Source of the DNA: Rheinheimera maricola
GTDB lineage: Bacteria; Pseudomonadota; Gammaproteobacteria; Enterobacterales; Alteromonadaceae
DNA: 64,000 nucleotides
Assembly: GCF_016918075.2 (NCBI RefSeq)
Contig: NZ_JAERPS020000001.1
Span: forward strand, 806,001 to 870,000
Direction: 5' to 3'
Made by a program: the position numbers and the translations under genes. This document shows, piece after piece, positions 1 to 9,718 of this stretch (its first letter is position 1; every line of letters begins with the position of its first letter). Below the pieces are notes generated by a model. That model made no database searches, was not told the origin of the DNA, and saw only the letters and a list, made by a program, of their open reading frames with translations.

Positions 1-1473
1 CTTGGAGAATATACCCATCATCAACGCTGGGAAGATTGACGCTGCAGCAATACCAAACGCCAATGCCACGGTTTGTGCCGCGAAGCCTGGTGGGTTCATA
101 CCAAGCCAGGTTGCTACCACTATGGCAACAGCCATAGAAATACGCGCAGCACGCAGTTCACCTTTTTCCGTGATGTTGGGGTTTATCGAACCCTTAATCA
201 GGTCATGGCTAACAGCCGAAGATATCGCCAGCAATAAGCCTGCTGCGGTAGATAACGCTGCGGCTAAGCCACCGGCAGCAATTAAACCGATAACCCAGCC
301 AGGTAAGTTGGCAATTTCAGGGTTAGCCAGTACCAGAATATCGTTATTAACGGTTAATTCATTGCCATTCCAGCCACGCTCAGTAGCGGTTTGCTTGAAT
401 GACTCAGACTTGTCGTTATATAACTGAATACGTCCATCGCTATTTTTGTCGTCAAACTGAATTAAACCAGTTTGTTCCCAGTTTCTTATCCAGTCTGGCC
501 GCTCGGCGTATTCAATCGCATCAGCAGAAGGGCCTGCAGGGTAAATAGTATTTAACAGGTTTAAGCGTGCCATAGAGGCAACTGCTGGCGCAGTTAAATA
601 CAGCAGGGCGATAAATACTAAGGCCCAACCGGCTGACCAGCGTGCGTCAGATACTTTAGGTACAGTGAAGAAACGAATAATAACGTGTGGTAAACCGGCA
701 GTACCTATCATGAGAGACAGTGTAAAAAGCACCATATTTAGTTTGTTTGATACATCGGCGGTGTAGTCGGTAAAGCCCAAATCGCGAACGACTAAATCCA
801 GCTTTTGCAGCAATGGCATGCCAGAGGCGGTATGTTCAGAGAACAAACCTAACGGAGGTAATGGATTGCCGGTCAACTGCAGCGAGATAAAGATGGCCGG
901 AATAGTGTAAGCAATAATCAGTACCACATATTGCGCGACCTGGGTGTAAGTAATGCCCTTCATACCGCCCATTACCGCATACAAAAATACGATAACTGCC
1001 GCAATGATTAAGCCGGTATCACTTTCTACTTCCAAAAAGCGTGAGAATGCCACGCCGGCGCCAGTCATCTGACCGATAACGTAAGTTACTGAGGCAATAA
1101 TTAAACACGCTACGGCAACAAAGCGGGCATTTTTACTGTAGAAGCGATCACCAATAAACTCAGGTACAGTAAACTTACCAAACTTACGCAGGTAGGGCGC
1201 TAATAGCATCGCTAATAACACGTAACCACCGGTCCAACCCATCAGAAAGGTAGAATTAGCGTAACCGCCAGCAGCTATTAAGCCTGCCATAGAAATAAAC
1301 GACGCTGCAGACATCCAGTCAGCAGCAGTAGCCATACCGTTCATTACCGGGTTAACACCACCGCCGGCAACATAAAACTCTTTGGTCGAACCGGCACGGG
1401 CCCAGATCGCAATGGCGATATAGAGCGCGAACGAGCCGCCAACGAAAATAAGATTAATTGCAAATTGACTCAT
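1..1473 (-). CDS. Sodium/solute symporter, SSS family (VC_2705/ActP-like), 3' end cut
   Basis: Reading leftwards from the ATG at 1473, 491 codons are open and run off the window, so the C-terminus is missing. The protein starts MSQFAINLIFVGG and has a chain of hydrophobic helices with the SSS signature region (GGYVLLAMLLAPYLRKFG, MGGMKGITYTQV). This matches the acetate-permease-like subfamily that is paired with a small DUF4212 subunit, here ending 7 bp upstream. The ribosome site (GAGGAGTAAGG) overlaps the end of that gene, so the two are one operon. Its place beside crbS, crbR and acs suggests uptake of acetate or another short carboxylate. The substrate is inferred from context. Confidence 0.88.
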   Translation of the reverse strand, partial: MSQFAINLIFVGGSFALYIAIAIWARAGSTKEFYVAGGGVNPVMNGMATAADWMSAASFISMAGLIAAGGYANSTFLMGWTGGYVLLAMLLAPYLRKFGKFTVPEFIGDRFYSKNARFVAVACLIIASVTYVIGQMTGAGVAFSRFLEVESDTGLIIAAVIVFLYAVMGGMKGITYTQVAQYVVLIIAYTIPAIFISLQLTGNPLPPLGLFSEHTASGMPLLQKLDLVVRDLGFTDYTADVSNKLNMVLFTLSLMIGTAGLPHVIIRFFTVPKVSDARWSAGWALVFIALLYLTAPAVASMARLNLLNTIYPAGPSADAIEYAERPDWIRNWEQTGLIQFDDKNSDGRIQLYNDKSESFKQTATERGWNGNELTVNNDILVLANPEIANLPGWVIGLIAAGGLAAALSTAAGLLLAISSAVSHDLIKGSINPNITEKGELRAARISMAVAIVVATWLGMNPPGFAAQTVALAFGIAAASIFPALMMGIFSK

Positions 1474-1480
1474 GACGACC

Positions 1481-1744
1481 TTACTCCTCGCTCAAGCCAA
1501 ATTCTTTATCGAGCTTATTCATTCTCCAGGCATAGAAGAAGATCAGTACGATAAACGTTAAAATAGACCCCTGTTGTGCAAACCAGAAGCCCAGGTCGGT
1601 ACCGCCTACGCTGATGCCAGATAACAGTGGCCGCAATAAAATGCCGCCGCCGTATGACACCAAAGCCCAGACGATGAGGCTGCCTATAATCAAGCGAAGA
1701 TTCGCTGACCAATAAGCCGCCGCGTTACGATCGTGCTCTGTCAT
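1481..1744 (-). CDS. DUF4212 small subunit of sodium/solute symporter
   Basis: An 87-residue protein with two predicted membrane helices (about residues 15-35 and 52-72) and a charged C-terminus. This is the form of the DUF4212 family, which almost always lies directly upstream of a VC_2705-type SSS permease, as here. The start ATG has a good ribosome site (AAGGAGTG, 1748-1755). It is the first gene of the leftward operon and is divergent from crbS. The family is thought to be an accessory membrane subunit of the permease; its biochemical role is not established. Confidence 0.88.
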   Translation of the reverse strand: MTEHDRNAAAYWSANLRLIIGSLIVWALVSYGGGILLRPLLSGISVGGTDLGFWFAQQGSILTFIVLIFFYAWRMNKLDKEFGLSEE

Positions 1745-1817
1745 AAATACACTCCTTTTCCTTTGTTATTTTTATCTTGCAAAGTTAATCTAGCAGTTGT
1801 TAACACAAGTTAAAGCC

Positions 1818-1829
1818 CGACTTTAGTCG
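1818..1829. promoter_or_regulatory. Candidate CrbR operator (palindrome) in symporter/crbS intergenic region
   Basis: CGACT-TT-AGTCG is a perfect inverted repeat in the 160-bp divergent region between the symporter operon and crbS. Related GACT/AGTC elements lie upstream of acs at 8282-8295 and 8365-8374. An 8-mer GCTAATTG follows at 1843-1850 and recurs at 8373-8380. Assignment to CrbR is inferred from shared sequence and gene context. Confidence 0.4.
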
Positions 1830-1904
1830 AAGCCCGGGTACTGCTAATTGACTTGTGCGCCGTGTTAAGCCAAAAGTAGATAAAGTTAATCACAGGAGAG
1901 TGCA

Positions 1905-4900
1905 GTGACCGCTTGGGTAGTTGCCGTATTGGCATTGTTGTATGTCGGTGGTTTATTCCTTATCGCGAACTGGGGTGAACGCCATGCCGACGACAAACTA
2001 ATACGAAAGTATGGGGGCTTAATCTACAGCCTGGCGTTAGCGGTGTACTGCACATCCTGGACCTATTACGGCGCTGTTGGTTCGGCGGTTACTCAGGGTT
2101 GGGATTATATTCCTATTTATTTAGGCCCCATTTTATTGTTTATTTTTGCTCAGCCGTTTTTGTTTAAGCTGCTGTATGTTGCCAAAAAACAGAATGTCAC
2201 GTCAGTTGCCGATTTTATTTCGTCCCGCTACGGTAAGCGTAAGAATATTGCCTTACTTGCCTCGCTTATTTGTTTAGTGGTGGTTGTGCCTTACATTGCG
2301 CTGCAACTTAAAGCCGTGTCCAGTTCATATCAAGTGTTACTGGGCGGCGATTTTTCAGATGACACGACTAATTGGTGGCAGGACAGTGCCTTTCTAAGTG
2401 CACTGGCTATGGCTTTTTTTGCCATTTTGTTTGGCACCCGCAAATTGCACCTAACGGAACAAAGCCGTGGTGTAATGGTAGCCATTGCGTTTGAGTCGGT
2501 GGTTAAGCTATTTGCGCTAATGACACTGGGGTTGGCGGTTTATGTGTTTGTGCTGGGCGACAGCAGTAACGTATTCCAGCGATTTGCTGAACATGCTATG
2601 GCGCATCAGCAAAGCGCTGACTTCGGTGTTTTGGAGTTTATTACTAAAACAGTGCTGGCGATGGTTGCTGTATTTTTGCTACCACGACAATTTCACGTTG
2701 CCTTTGTCGAAAACGTATCACACCACCATCTGCGCCATGCCAGACGCTGGTTCGTGCTGTACTTATTTTTAGTCACTATAGTGGTAATACCCATCGCGAT
2801 TGCTGGCATGCAGCTATTTCCGCAAGCGCTAAATGCAGCTGACAGCTTTGTGCTATTGATCCCGGCCCAGTCAGGTTGGAATACCTTAAGCGTATTAGTG
2901 TTTATTGGTGGATTTTCTGCTGCCACGTCAATGATTATTATCTCCACCCTGGCCTTATCTACCATGATTAGCAACGATGTGATCATGCCAGGATTACTGC
3001 GCAGCAGTAAAACACAGGGCTTACCACATGACTACAGCCTGCTTATATTATTGGTAAGGCGCAGCATGATAATACTGGTGATGGTGTTGTCTTACTTGTA
3101 CTACCGTGTGTTTGCCAGAAACTACGAGTTGGCTGAAACCGGCTTACTGGCTTTTGCGCTGGTGATTCAGCTGGCCCCCGCGGTGATTGGCGGTTTATAT
3201 TGGCGCCGTGGCAATGCCTGGGGGGTTTATCTTGGCTTAAGTATCGGCTTTTTGTTGTGGTTCTACACGTTGATGTTACCGCAGTTAGTCAGTACCGGCG
3301 CTATAGACAGCAATATTATGCAGACGGGCTTATTTGGTTTGTCGATACTGGTGCCAACGGCGTTATTTGGCACTGAGCTCGATAGCTTAAGCCATGGCGT
3401 ATTATTTTCGCTCGGTTTTAACCTGCTATTTTACATTGTTGGTTCATGGTTAACCCAAGTAAATTTGCAGGACCGATTGCAGGCGGTTGCTTTTGTTAAA
3501 CCCAATTTGCCGGTTAATCACCAGGACACTCCGGCGCGGCGTATTCGAATTCGCAATACAGAGTTGAAGATATTATTGGAGCGTTTTGTTGGCGCGCATC
3601 GTGCTAATGAATGTTTGCAGGAATATGGTCGTCGACAAGAGGTTGGACTGCAACTGGACGACTTACCCAGTGTTGGCCTGGTTGAACATGTTGAGCGTGA
3701 ACTGGCGGGGGTAATAGGAGCCTCGTCGGCCTCAGCAATGGTTAATGCGGTGCTGGAAGGGCGGCAGTTAGGGTTTGAAGATGTGGTAACGCTGTTTGAT
3801 GACACGACTCAGGCCATTCAATTCTCACGCAAAATTTTATTTTCCACGCTAGAGCACTTGAGCCAGGGCGTGAGTGTGGTTGATCGGGACCTTAAGTTAG
3901 TAGCATGGAACCGTGCTTATCTTGAAATGTTTGATTATCCGGATGCTATGGTTCGGGTTGGCCGGCCAATAGCTGATATCGTGCGGCTGAATGCCGAGCG
4001 CGGCCTGTGTGGCCCGGGTACTAGTGATGAACATGTCGAAAAGCGCATCGCCCATATGCAAAATGGCACTGCCCACGTATTTCAACGTGTGCGGCCAGAT
4101 GGCAAAGTAATAGAAATGCGAGGTAATCCAATACCTGGCGGTGGCTTTGTTACCAGCTTTACTGACATTTCAGAACATGTAAAAGCGGTGCAAGCGCTGG
4201 CCGAAGCGAAGCAATATTTGGAAGATAGGGTACAAGAGCGTACCCACACTATTTCTGAAATTAACCATGAATTACTCGAAGAAGTACGACGCCGACGTGA
4301 GACTGAACAGCAGTTGCTGCAAGCCAAAGCGGAAGCTGAAGTGGCAAATGCTTCAAAAACACGCTTTTTGGCACTGGCGAGTCACGACATACTACAGCCA
4401 TTAAATGCGGCACGTTTATTTACCGCCGCACTGCTGGGCAGCAAGGATACGCAACAACAACAGCATATTATTGGTCAGCTGGATAATTCACTCAAAGCAT
4501 CAGAAGAGCTTATTTCCACCTTATTGGAAATAGCCAAGCTGGACGACGGTAAATTATCTCCGGATGTTCAAACCGTGTCCCTGCAGGAGTTGTTATCGCA
4601 GTTAACCGATGAGTTTAATTTACTCGCCAAACAAAAAGGCCTGCAATTACAGGTAAGATCAGCTGATTACCAGGTGCAAACTGACCCAACGTACTTGCGG
4701 CGAATTTTGCAGAATATGCTGTCAAATGCGATTAAATACACAAAAAAAGGCCGTGTTTTGCTGGGTTTTCGCAAGCGAGGGAAGCAACTGCTTATACAGG
4801 TATGGGACAGTGGCCCCGGTATTGTTGAACCAGATTTACAGCGTATTTTTGAAGACTTTTATCGTATAGACGCCACAGCAAAAGGCCAACAAGGTGTGGG

Positions 4901-5450
4901 TTTGGGGCTTGGTGTTGTCAACCGTATGGCAAAGCTATTAGGCCACCCATTGACAGTGAAATCCTGGCCAGGTAAAGGAAGCATGTTTAGTATTCAGCTG
5001 CCTTTAATTACGTCTGCTGCTCGCACTGAACTGCCATTGCCTGCAACCGCAGTGCAGCGCCCGGTGCTGGGGTTATCTGTTGTTTGTGTGGACGATGATG
5101 CCGCCAATCTGGCCGCTTTGTCAGTGTTATTGCAACAATGGCAAATAGATGATGTTACTTGTTTTTATGATGAGGAGACTTTGCTGCAGTATGCTCGTAA
5201 CCAGCAGCCACCTGATGTGCTATTGATTGACTACCAGCTTGGCCAGCATTTAAACGGGCTGCAGTTATATGAAAAAATAAAATCGATTTGGGGCAACGTC
5301 AATGGTGTGTTGGTTTCTGCGTCGCCAGAAACCGGCTTAGCTATGAAAGCCAAGCAGCACGGCTTAATGTTTTTGGCTAAGCCAATCAAACCCGCTGCAT
5401 TGCGGGCAAGTTTAAACCATTTGAAAATGCTTAAGCGGGCGCAACAGTGA
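1905..5450 (+). CDS. crbS: CrbS-type hybrid sensor kinase with N-terminal SSS transporter domain
   Basis: An 1181-residue protein with a GTG start and an AGGAG ribosome site at 1894-1898. An N-terminal Na+/solute symporter-like domain (about residues 1-500, many membrane helices) is followed by a PAS domain (about 640-765), a short coiled coil, HisKA with phospho-acceptor His827 (ASHDILQP), an ATPase domain with N box (QNMLSNAIKY) and G box (VGLGLG), and a C-terminal receiver domain with Asp1109 (LLIDYQ). This architecture is that of CrbS of Vibrio and its Pseudomonas relatives, which controls acetyl-CoA synthetase during the acetate switch. It is convergent with crbR; the two stop codons abut. 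Confidence 0.87.
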   Translation: MTAWVVAVLALLYVGGLFLIANWGERHADDKLIRKYGGLIYSLALAVYCTSWTYYGAVGSAVTQGWDYIPIYLGPILLFIFAQPFLFKLLYVAKKQNVTSVADFISSRYGKRKNIALLASLICLVVVVPYIALQLKAVSSSYQVLLGGDFSDDTTNWWQDSAFLSALAMAFFAILFGTRKLHLTEQSRGVMVAIAFESVVKLFALMTLGLAVYVFVLGDSSNVFQRFAEHAMAHQQSADFGVLEFITKTVLAMVAVFLLPRQFHVAFVENVSHHHLRHARRWFVLYLFLVTIVVIPIAIAGMQLFPQALNAADSFVLLIPAQSGWNTLSVLVFIGGFSAATSMIIISTLALSTMISNDVIMPGLLRSSKTQGLPHDYSLLILLVRRSMIILVMVLSYLYYRVFARNYELAETGLLAFALVIQLAPAVIGGLYWRRGNAWGVYLGLSIGFLLWFYTLMLPQLVSTGAIDSNIMQTGLFGLSILVPTALFGTELDSLSHGVLFSLGFNLLFYIVGSWLTQVNLQDRLQAVAFVKPNLPVNHQDTPARRIRIRNTELKILLERFVGAHRANECLQEYGRRQEVGLQLDDLPSVGLVEHVERELAGVIGASSASAMVNAVLEGRQLGFEDVVTLFDDTTQAIQFSRKILFSTLEHLSQGVSVVDRDLKLVAWNRAYLEMFDYPDAMVRVGRPIADIVRLNAERGLCGPGTSDEHVEKRIAHMQNGTAHVFQRVRPDGKVIEMRGNPIPGGGFVTSFTDISEHVKAVQALAEAKQYLEDRVQERTHTISEINHELLEEVRRRRETEQQLLQAKAEAEVANASKTRFLALASHDILQPLNAARLFTAALLGSKDTQQQQHIIGQLDNSLKASEELISTLLEIAKLDDGKLSPDVQTVSLQELLSQLTDEFNLLAKQKGLQLQVRSADYQVQTDPTYLRRILQNMLSNAIKYTKKGRVLLGFRKRGKQLLIQVWDSGPGIVEPDLQRIFEDFYRIDATAKGQQGVGLGLGVVNRMAKLLGHPLTVKSWPGKGSMFSIQLPLITSAARTELPLPATAVQRPVLGLSVVCVDDDAANLAALSVLLQQWQIDDVTCFYDEETLLQYARNQQPPDVLLIDYQLGQHLNGLQLYEKIKSIWGNVNGVLVSASPETGLAMKAKQHGLMFLAKPIKPAALRASLNHLKMLKRAQQ

Positions 5451-6128
5451 TCAATGTTGTGCCATTGCTTTGTTAACCGGTGGTTCAAGTGTAAGGCGCT
5501 GCGCCTGGATCACTACCTGGGTGCGGTTGGTCACACCTAACTTTCTGAAAATAGCTGTAATGTGCGCTTTTACTGTAGCTTCAGAGATGTGCAAATCGTA
5601 GGCTATTTGTTTATTCAGCCAGCCTTCGGTGAGGTAATAGAGTACTTTATATTGTTGATGGGTTAGCTGCGCGACTTTAGCGGCTAAATCTAAATCGTCT
5701 TCTGCTTTTTCGCTATGGTGTTCCAATACCTGTTTCTTAATATTTTGCGGCACCCACAGATCACCGGCTAGTACGGCATTTAACGCTGCACTGATATCCG
5801 CCGGATTAGCCGATTTAGGCACATAAGCTGAGGCGCCAAACGCCATCACACGACGAATAACGTCTAGCTCTTCGCTGGCGGAGATCACTACTATAGGTAA
5901 TGCTGGAAAGTTTTTCCGTAGCTGTATCAGTCCAAGAAAACCACAGTTGCCTGGCATATGTAAATCCAGTAACAGTAAGTCGGTATCCGGATGTTGCTCT
6001 AAGGCGGTACAGGTGCTGTCGAAACTATCGGTTTCAATGGTGGCTTTGGTGGCAAAAGTGCTGCTAATGGCATTAATAAGCGCATTGCGAAACAACGGGT
6101 GGTCGTCTGCGACGATCAGTTTTGCCAT
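5451..6128 (-). CDS. crbR: LuxR-type response regulator CrbR
   Basis: A 225-residue NarL/LuxR-family regulator. The receiver domain (1-125) has acidic residues Asp8/Asp9, phospho-acceptor Asp55 and the switch Lys (VPKSANP). A C-terminal helix-turn-helix (about 150-215) contains the usual IAYDLHISEATVKAHI recognition region. It is the expected partner of the CrbS kinase encoded convergently, and acs, the known CrbR target in Vibrio, is directly upstream on the same strand. An acs terminator lies between them and a TATAAT-like -10 is present at 6149-6154, so crbR probably has its own promoter. Start ATG with GGAGG at 6135-6139. Confidence 0.86.
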   Translation of the reverse strand: MAKLIVADDHPLFRNALINAISSTFATKATIETDSFDSTCTALEQHPDTDLLLLDLHMPGNCGFLGLIQLRKNFPALPIVVISASEELDVIRRVMAFGASAYVPKSANPADISAALNAVLAGDLWVPQNIKKQVLEHHSEKAEDDLDLAAKVAQLTHQQYKVLYYLTEGWLNKQIAYDLHISEATVKAHITAIFRKLGVTNRTQVVIQAQRLTLEPPVNKAMAQH

Positions 6129-6175
6129 CTTGGCCTCCGGCGAAAGGAATTATAATTATTATATTGTACTTGTAT

Positions 6176-6199
6176 AAAAGGCCGCTTGTGCGGCCTTTT
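6176..6199 (-). terminator. acs terminator
   Basis: Ten-base stem (AAAAGGCCGC/GCGGCCTTTT) with a TTGT loop; on the minus strand it is a GC-rich stem ending in Us, 50 bp after the acs stop. Confidence 0.8.
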
Positions 6200-6248
6200 A
6201 TACTGCGGTGAGCAAGACGCTGTGTCAAGCGTGTACTTAATGAAACGC

Positions 6249-8213
6249 TTATTTACGATTCAAGCGGTTATTTACTAAAGTTTCTACCACAGATGGATCG
6301 GCTAGGGTAGATATGTCGCCCAGTTGCTCGTGCTCATTTGCGGCAATTTTACGCAAGATACGCCGCATTATTTTACCGGAGCGTGTTTTGGGTAGTCCGG
6401 TTGGTGCCCATTGAATAAGGTCGGGTGCTGCAATAGGCGAAATTTCCTCGCGTACCCAATCACGCAGCGCTTTGGTTAGCTCTGTGCTGGGTTCTACCCC
6501 AACACGTGGCGTGACGTAGACATAAATACCCTGGCCTTTAATATCATGTGGATAGCCGACAACGGCGGCTTCAGCTACGGCATCGTGAGCAACCAGACAA
6601 CTTTCAATTTCAGCAGTGCCTAATCGATGGCCGGAAATATTAAGTACGTCGTCAACCCGGCCGGTTAGCCAGTAATAACCATCCGTATCACGTTTAGCGC
6701 CATCACCAGTAAAGTACATGCCAGGATAAGTGCTAAAGTAAGTTTGTTCAAAACGCTCATGGTCGCCATACACGGTGCGCATTTGTCCTGGCCAGCTGTC
6801 TTTAATTACCAGATTGCCCTCACACTCGCCACTGAGTTCTTTGCCTTCATTATCAACAATAGCGGGTATAACACCGAAGAATGGTCGGGTGGCTGAACCC
6901 GGTTTCAGTTCTGTACAGCCTGGCAGGGGGGTGATAAGGATGCCGCCCGTTTCTGTTTGCCACCATGTATCGACAATGGGGCAATTACCCTTACCAAACT
7001 TTTCATGGTACCAGCTCCAGGCTTCGGGGTTTATCGGTTCACCAACACTGCCCAATGTTTGTAACGATGCTAATGAACACCCTTCAACCGGCGCCTCGCC
7101 ATGAGCCATTAGCGCGCGGATAGCGGTGGGTGCGGTATAAAGAATATTGACCTGATACTTATCAACAATTTGCGCCATACGTTTAACACTAGGGTAGTTA
7201 GGCACGCCTTCAAACAACACACTGCTGGCACCGTTTGCTAGCGGTCCGTAAACAATATAGGTATGGCCTGTAACCCAGCCAATATCCGCTGCGCACCAGT
7301 ATATGTCTCCATCATGATAATCAAAGACATACTGATGTGTCATCGATGCCCACACCATGTAACCGCCTGTCGTATGTAACACGCCCTTAGGCTTACCTGT
7401 CGAGCCGGAGGTGTATAAAATAAACAACGGATCTTCGGCATTCATTGGTTCCGCAGCACAGTCACTGCTTTGTTGGCTTACCAAGTCGTGATACCAAACA
7501 TCACGACCGTCTTTACCGGCTTGCATATCGACATTTTTGCCAACATGTTTTACCACAATGACGTTCTGCACTGGTGAGGCATCGCCCAGGTGTGCCAAAG
7601 CCATATCGGTGTTGTCTTTTAAATTGGTAACGCGGCTGCCGCGTAATGCCTGATCGGCAGTAATAACTAACCTAGAGTCACAATCAACAATACGGCTGCC
7701 AAGGGCGTCAGGAGAAAATCCTGCAAACACGACGGAATGCACCGCACCAATGCGAGCGCAGGCTAATAAGGCTACAGTTGCTTCTGGGATCATCGGTAAA
7801 TAAATGGTGACTTTGTCGCCTTTTTTTACGCCCAGCTGTTTCATACCATTTGCTAACTGACACACTTGCTGGTGCAACTGGGCGTAGGTCACCGATTTTT
7901 GTACTTCAGGTGAGTCACCTTCCCAATAGTAAGCAACCTGGTCGGCGCGTTGCGGCAGGTGTCGGTCCAGGCAGTTGTAGCTGGCATTCAACACGCCATC
8001 ACTAAACCAGCTAATGTTAACCTGACCACTGGCAAAACTGGTATTTTTTACCTTAGTGAAAGGTGAAAACCAATGCAGACGCTTACCATGTTCTGCCCAG
8101 AACTGATCTGGCGAACTGATAGACTGCTGGTACATCTGCTTATATTGTTCATTATTCAACAGTGAGCGGTCCGCTGCACTGGCGGGTACCGGATAAACTG
8201 ATTGATGTGACAT
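6249..8213 (-). CDS. acs: Acetyl-CoA synthetase
   Basis: A 654-residue AMP-forming acetate-CoA ligase in the cytoplasm that activates acetate to acetyl-CoA through acetyl-AMP. It has the adenylation core motif [11 protein letters not shown], the [15 protein letters not shown] hinge, and the C-terminal [11 protein letters not shown] with the catalytic, acetylation-regulated lysine near residue 614. I chose the ATG at 8213 (MSHQSVYPV) because AGGGGAAG lies just upstream and the length fits the family. An in-frame start 87 bp earlier would add an atypical leader. Regulation by CrbS/CrbR is expected from the neighbourhood. It is divergent from a porin gene. Confidence 0.96.
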   Translation of the reverse strand: MSHQSVYPVPASAADRSLLNNEQYKQMYQQSISSPDQFWAEHGKRLHWFSPFTKVKNTSFASGQVNISWFSDGVLNASYNCLDRHLPQRADQVAYYWEGDSPEVQKSVTYAQLHQQVCQLANGMKQLGVKKGDKVTIYLPMIPEATVALLACARIGAVHSVVFAGFSPDALGSRIVDCDSRLVITADQALRGSRVTNLKDNTDMALAHLGDASPVQNVIVVKHVGKNVDMQAGKDGRDVWYHDLVSQQSSDCAAEPMNAEDPLFILYTSGSTGKPKGVLHTTGGYMVWASMTHQYVFDYHDGDIYWCAADIGWVTGHTYIVYGPLANGASSVLFEGVPNYPSVKRMAQIVDKYQVNILYTAPTAIRALMAHGEAPVEGCSLASLQTLGSVGEPINPEAWSWYHEKFGKGNCPIVDTWWQTETGGILITPLPGCTELKPGSATRPFFGVIPAIVDNEGKELSGECEGNLVIKDSWPGQMRTVYGDHERFEQTYFSTYPGMYFTGDGAKRDTDGYYWLTGRVDDVLNISGHRLGTAEIESCLVAHDAVAEAAVVGYPHDIKGQGIYVYVTPRVGVEPSTELTKALRDWVREEISPIAAPDLIQWAPTGLPKTRSGKIMRRILRKIAANEHEQLGDISTLADPSVVETLVNNRLNRK

Positions 8214-8281
8214 AACTTCCCCTGTGAGAGCTTCTTTAATCTGATGATGTCTTTCTATAGAAGCCGCGCGATATTTGAAAT

Positions 8282-8295
8282 TAGACCTTAGTCTA
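8282..8295. promoter_or_regulatory. Candidate CrbR operator upstream of acs
   Basis: TAGAC-CTTA-GTCTA is an inverted repeat 69 bp upstream of the acs start. It resembles the 1818-1829 palindrome (GAC-CTTA-GTC against GAC-TTTA-GTC). Function is inferred. Confidence 0.4.
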
Positions 8296-8357
8296 GCCAA
8301 TCTTCAAGCGCAGCGCTAACGCTAACCTTGTGGCATTAAGAAAGCCATTCCATTGGT

Positions 8358-8386
8358 CTACTGCGACTAAAGGCTAATTGCAGTAG
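8358..8386. promoter_or_regulatory. Inverted repeat in acs/porin divergent control region
   Basis: Arms CTACTGC (8358-8364) and GCAGTAG (8380-8386) are separated by 15 bases. The spacer contains GACTAAAGGC (8365-8374) and GCTAATTG, both related to elements upstream of crbS. It may be a regulator site acting on acs or the divergent porin. Confidence 0.35.
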
Positions 8387-8454
8387 CACCAGGTCTGAAT
8401 CACAGTTGGTACGCAAAATTACCATTACAAGAACAAAAGATGGAGAGACGGCAC

Positions 8455-9612
8455 ATGAAAAAAATAACAAAAATATCTTACCTCACTGCTTGTATAGTTT
8501 TAGCCGCAGGTAGCGTTCAGGCCAATGGGTTTAACATTGGTGAAACAGACGTGACCTTTGGTGGTTACGTTAAGCTTGATGCAATGTATACAGACAGCTC
8601 AGATGGCCAAATTGCAACCGGCATTGGTCGCGACTTCTATATTCCTAGCCTGACCCCTGTTGGGGGGGGAGATGAAGGGGGCACTTTTGATTTTCATGCC
8701 CGGCAATCCCGATTTTTCTTTAAAACGACGACAAAACTGGAAAATGGTAAAACGCTTGGTGGCCATATTGAGCTAGATTTCATGGCTACTGCTGGTGGCG
8801 ATGAGCGCATAACTAACAGCTATTCGCCAAGATTACGTCAAGCTTTTATAACTTATGATGGTTGGTTGTTCGGTCAAACCTGGACGACTTTCATGGATTT
8901 AAATGCGTTACCCGATACGCTTGATTTTATCGGTAACACTGATGCGATGCCATTTGCCCGCCAGGCACAAATTCGGTATAGCAGTGGAAACTTTCAGATA
9001 GCGATTGAGAACCCGGAAAGCACTGTCACGCCGTTTGGCGGCGGGGGGCGAATTACTACCGACGACAACGCTACGCCTGATTTGGTATTTAAATATGCCC
9101 AAAAGACAGATTGGGGTAATTGGTCTGTTTCGGCATTAGTGCGTCAATTGGCGTATGAAACGGCCACTATTGATACGACCACTTCAGCATTTGGTGTAAG
9201 CGCTACGGCAAAAATTTTGTTGCCAAACAATAACGATATCCGTATTACAGCAACCACGGGCTCGGGTATTGGTCGTTATATTGGTTTAAATACGGTAAAT
9301 GGTGCAGTGCTGGATGCTGGCAATGAGCTTGAAGCGATTGATTCTTCAGCGTTTGCCGTAGCATACCGACACAACTGGAATAGTCAGTGGCGTAGTAATT
9401 TGGTTTATTCAATGTTGAGTGTAGATAATGACGTAAACCTGACCGGTACCGCGGTGACAAAAATGACCAGCAGTTGGACAACAAACCTGTTATACCAGGC
9501 TGCTAAAAAGCTAATGTTCGGTGTGGAATACAAATTGGCAAACCGCGAAGTAGAGGCAGGTGCTGATGGCGATATGCATCGCATTCAGTTCAGTGCGAAA
9601 TACGATTTTTGA
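8455..9612 (+). CDS. DcaP-like outer-membrane porin
   Basis: A 385-residue protein with a signal peptide (MKKITKISYL..., cleavage after VQA at about residue 22). The mature part has alternating polar/aromatic beta-strand pattern (VTFGGYVKLDAMYTD, RQSRFFFKTTTK) and ends in aromatic Phe, as in outer-membrane barrels. The opening and the LRQAFITYDGWLFGQTWTTF segment match the DcaP/porin family of Acinetobacter and Alteromonadales. I chose ATG 8455 because GGAGAG lies 8 bp upstream; an ATG 15 bp earlier has no ribosome site. Divergent from acs, it may let acetate or other carboxylates cross the outer membrane, but the substrate is not shown by sequence. Confidence 0.8.
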   Translation: MKKITKISYLTACIVLAAGSVQANGFNIGETDVTFGGYVKLDAMYTDSSDGQIATGIGRDFYIPSLTPVGGGDEGGTFDFHARQSRFFFKTTTKLENGKTLGGHIELDFMATAGGDERITNSYSPRLRQAFITYDGWLFGQTWTTFMDLNALPDTLDFIGNTDAMPFARQAQIRYSSGNFQIAIENPESTVTPFGGGGRITTDDNATPDLVFKYAQKTDWGNWSVSALVRQLAYETATIDTTTSAFGVSATAKILLPNNNDIRITATTGSGIGRYIGLNTVNGAVLDAGNELEAIDSSAFAVAYRHNWNSQWRSNLVYSMLSVDNDVNLTGTAVTKMTSSWTTNLLYQAAKKLMFGVEYKLANREVEAGADGDMHRIQFSAKYDF

Positions 9613-9625
9613 TATTGGCACACTT

Positions 9626-9655
9626 AAAAAGCCAGACATAACGTCTGGTTTTTTA
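9626..9655 (+). terminator. Porin gene terminator
   Basis: CCAGAC/GTCTGG stem flanked by an A tract and a T tract, 14 bp after the porin stop. Confidence 0.8.
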
Positions 9656-9675
9656 TTGCTGAATCGCAGACAAAT

Positions 9676-9704
9676 AAAAAAGGACACCTAAGTGTCCTTT
9701 TTTT
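9676..9704. terminator. Bidirectional terminator between porin and cold-shock gene
   Basis: AGGACAC/GTGTCCT stem with CTAA loop and A/T tracts on both sides. It serves the leftward cold-shock gene and backs up the porin terminator. Confidence 0.8.
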
Positions 9705-9718
9705 AGCAAGCGCTTATA

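Noticed and set aside
2-427. Open frame of 141 codons on the plus strand
   Set aside because: It is antisense to the symporter and consists of the low-complexity Ala/Pro/Thr composition typical of shadow frames.
6249-8300. Longer acs reading frame starting at 8300
   Set aside because: The ATG at 8213 has a strong ribosome site and fits family length; the upstream leader overlaps the putative operator.
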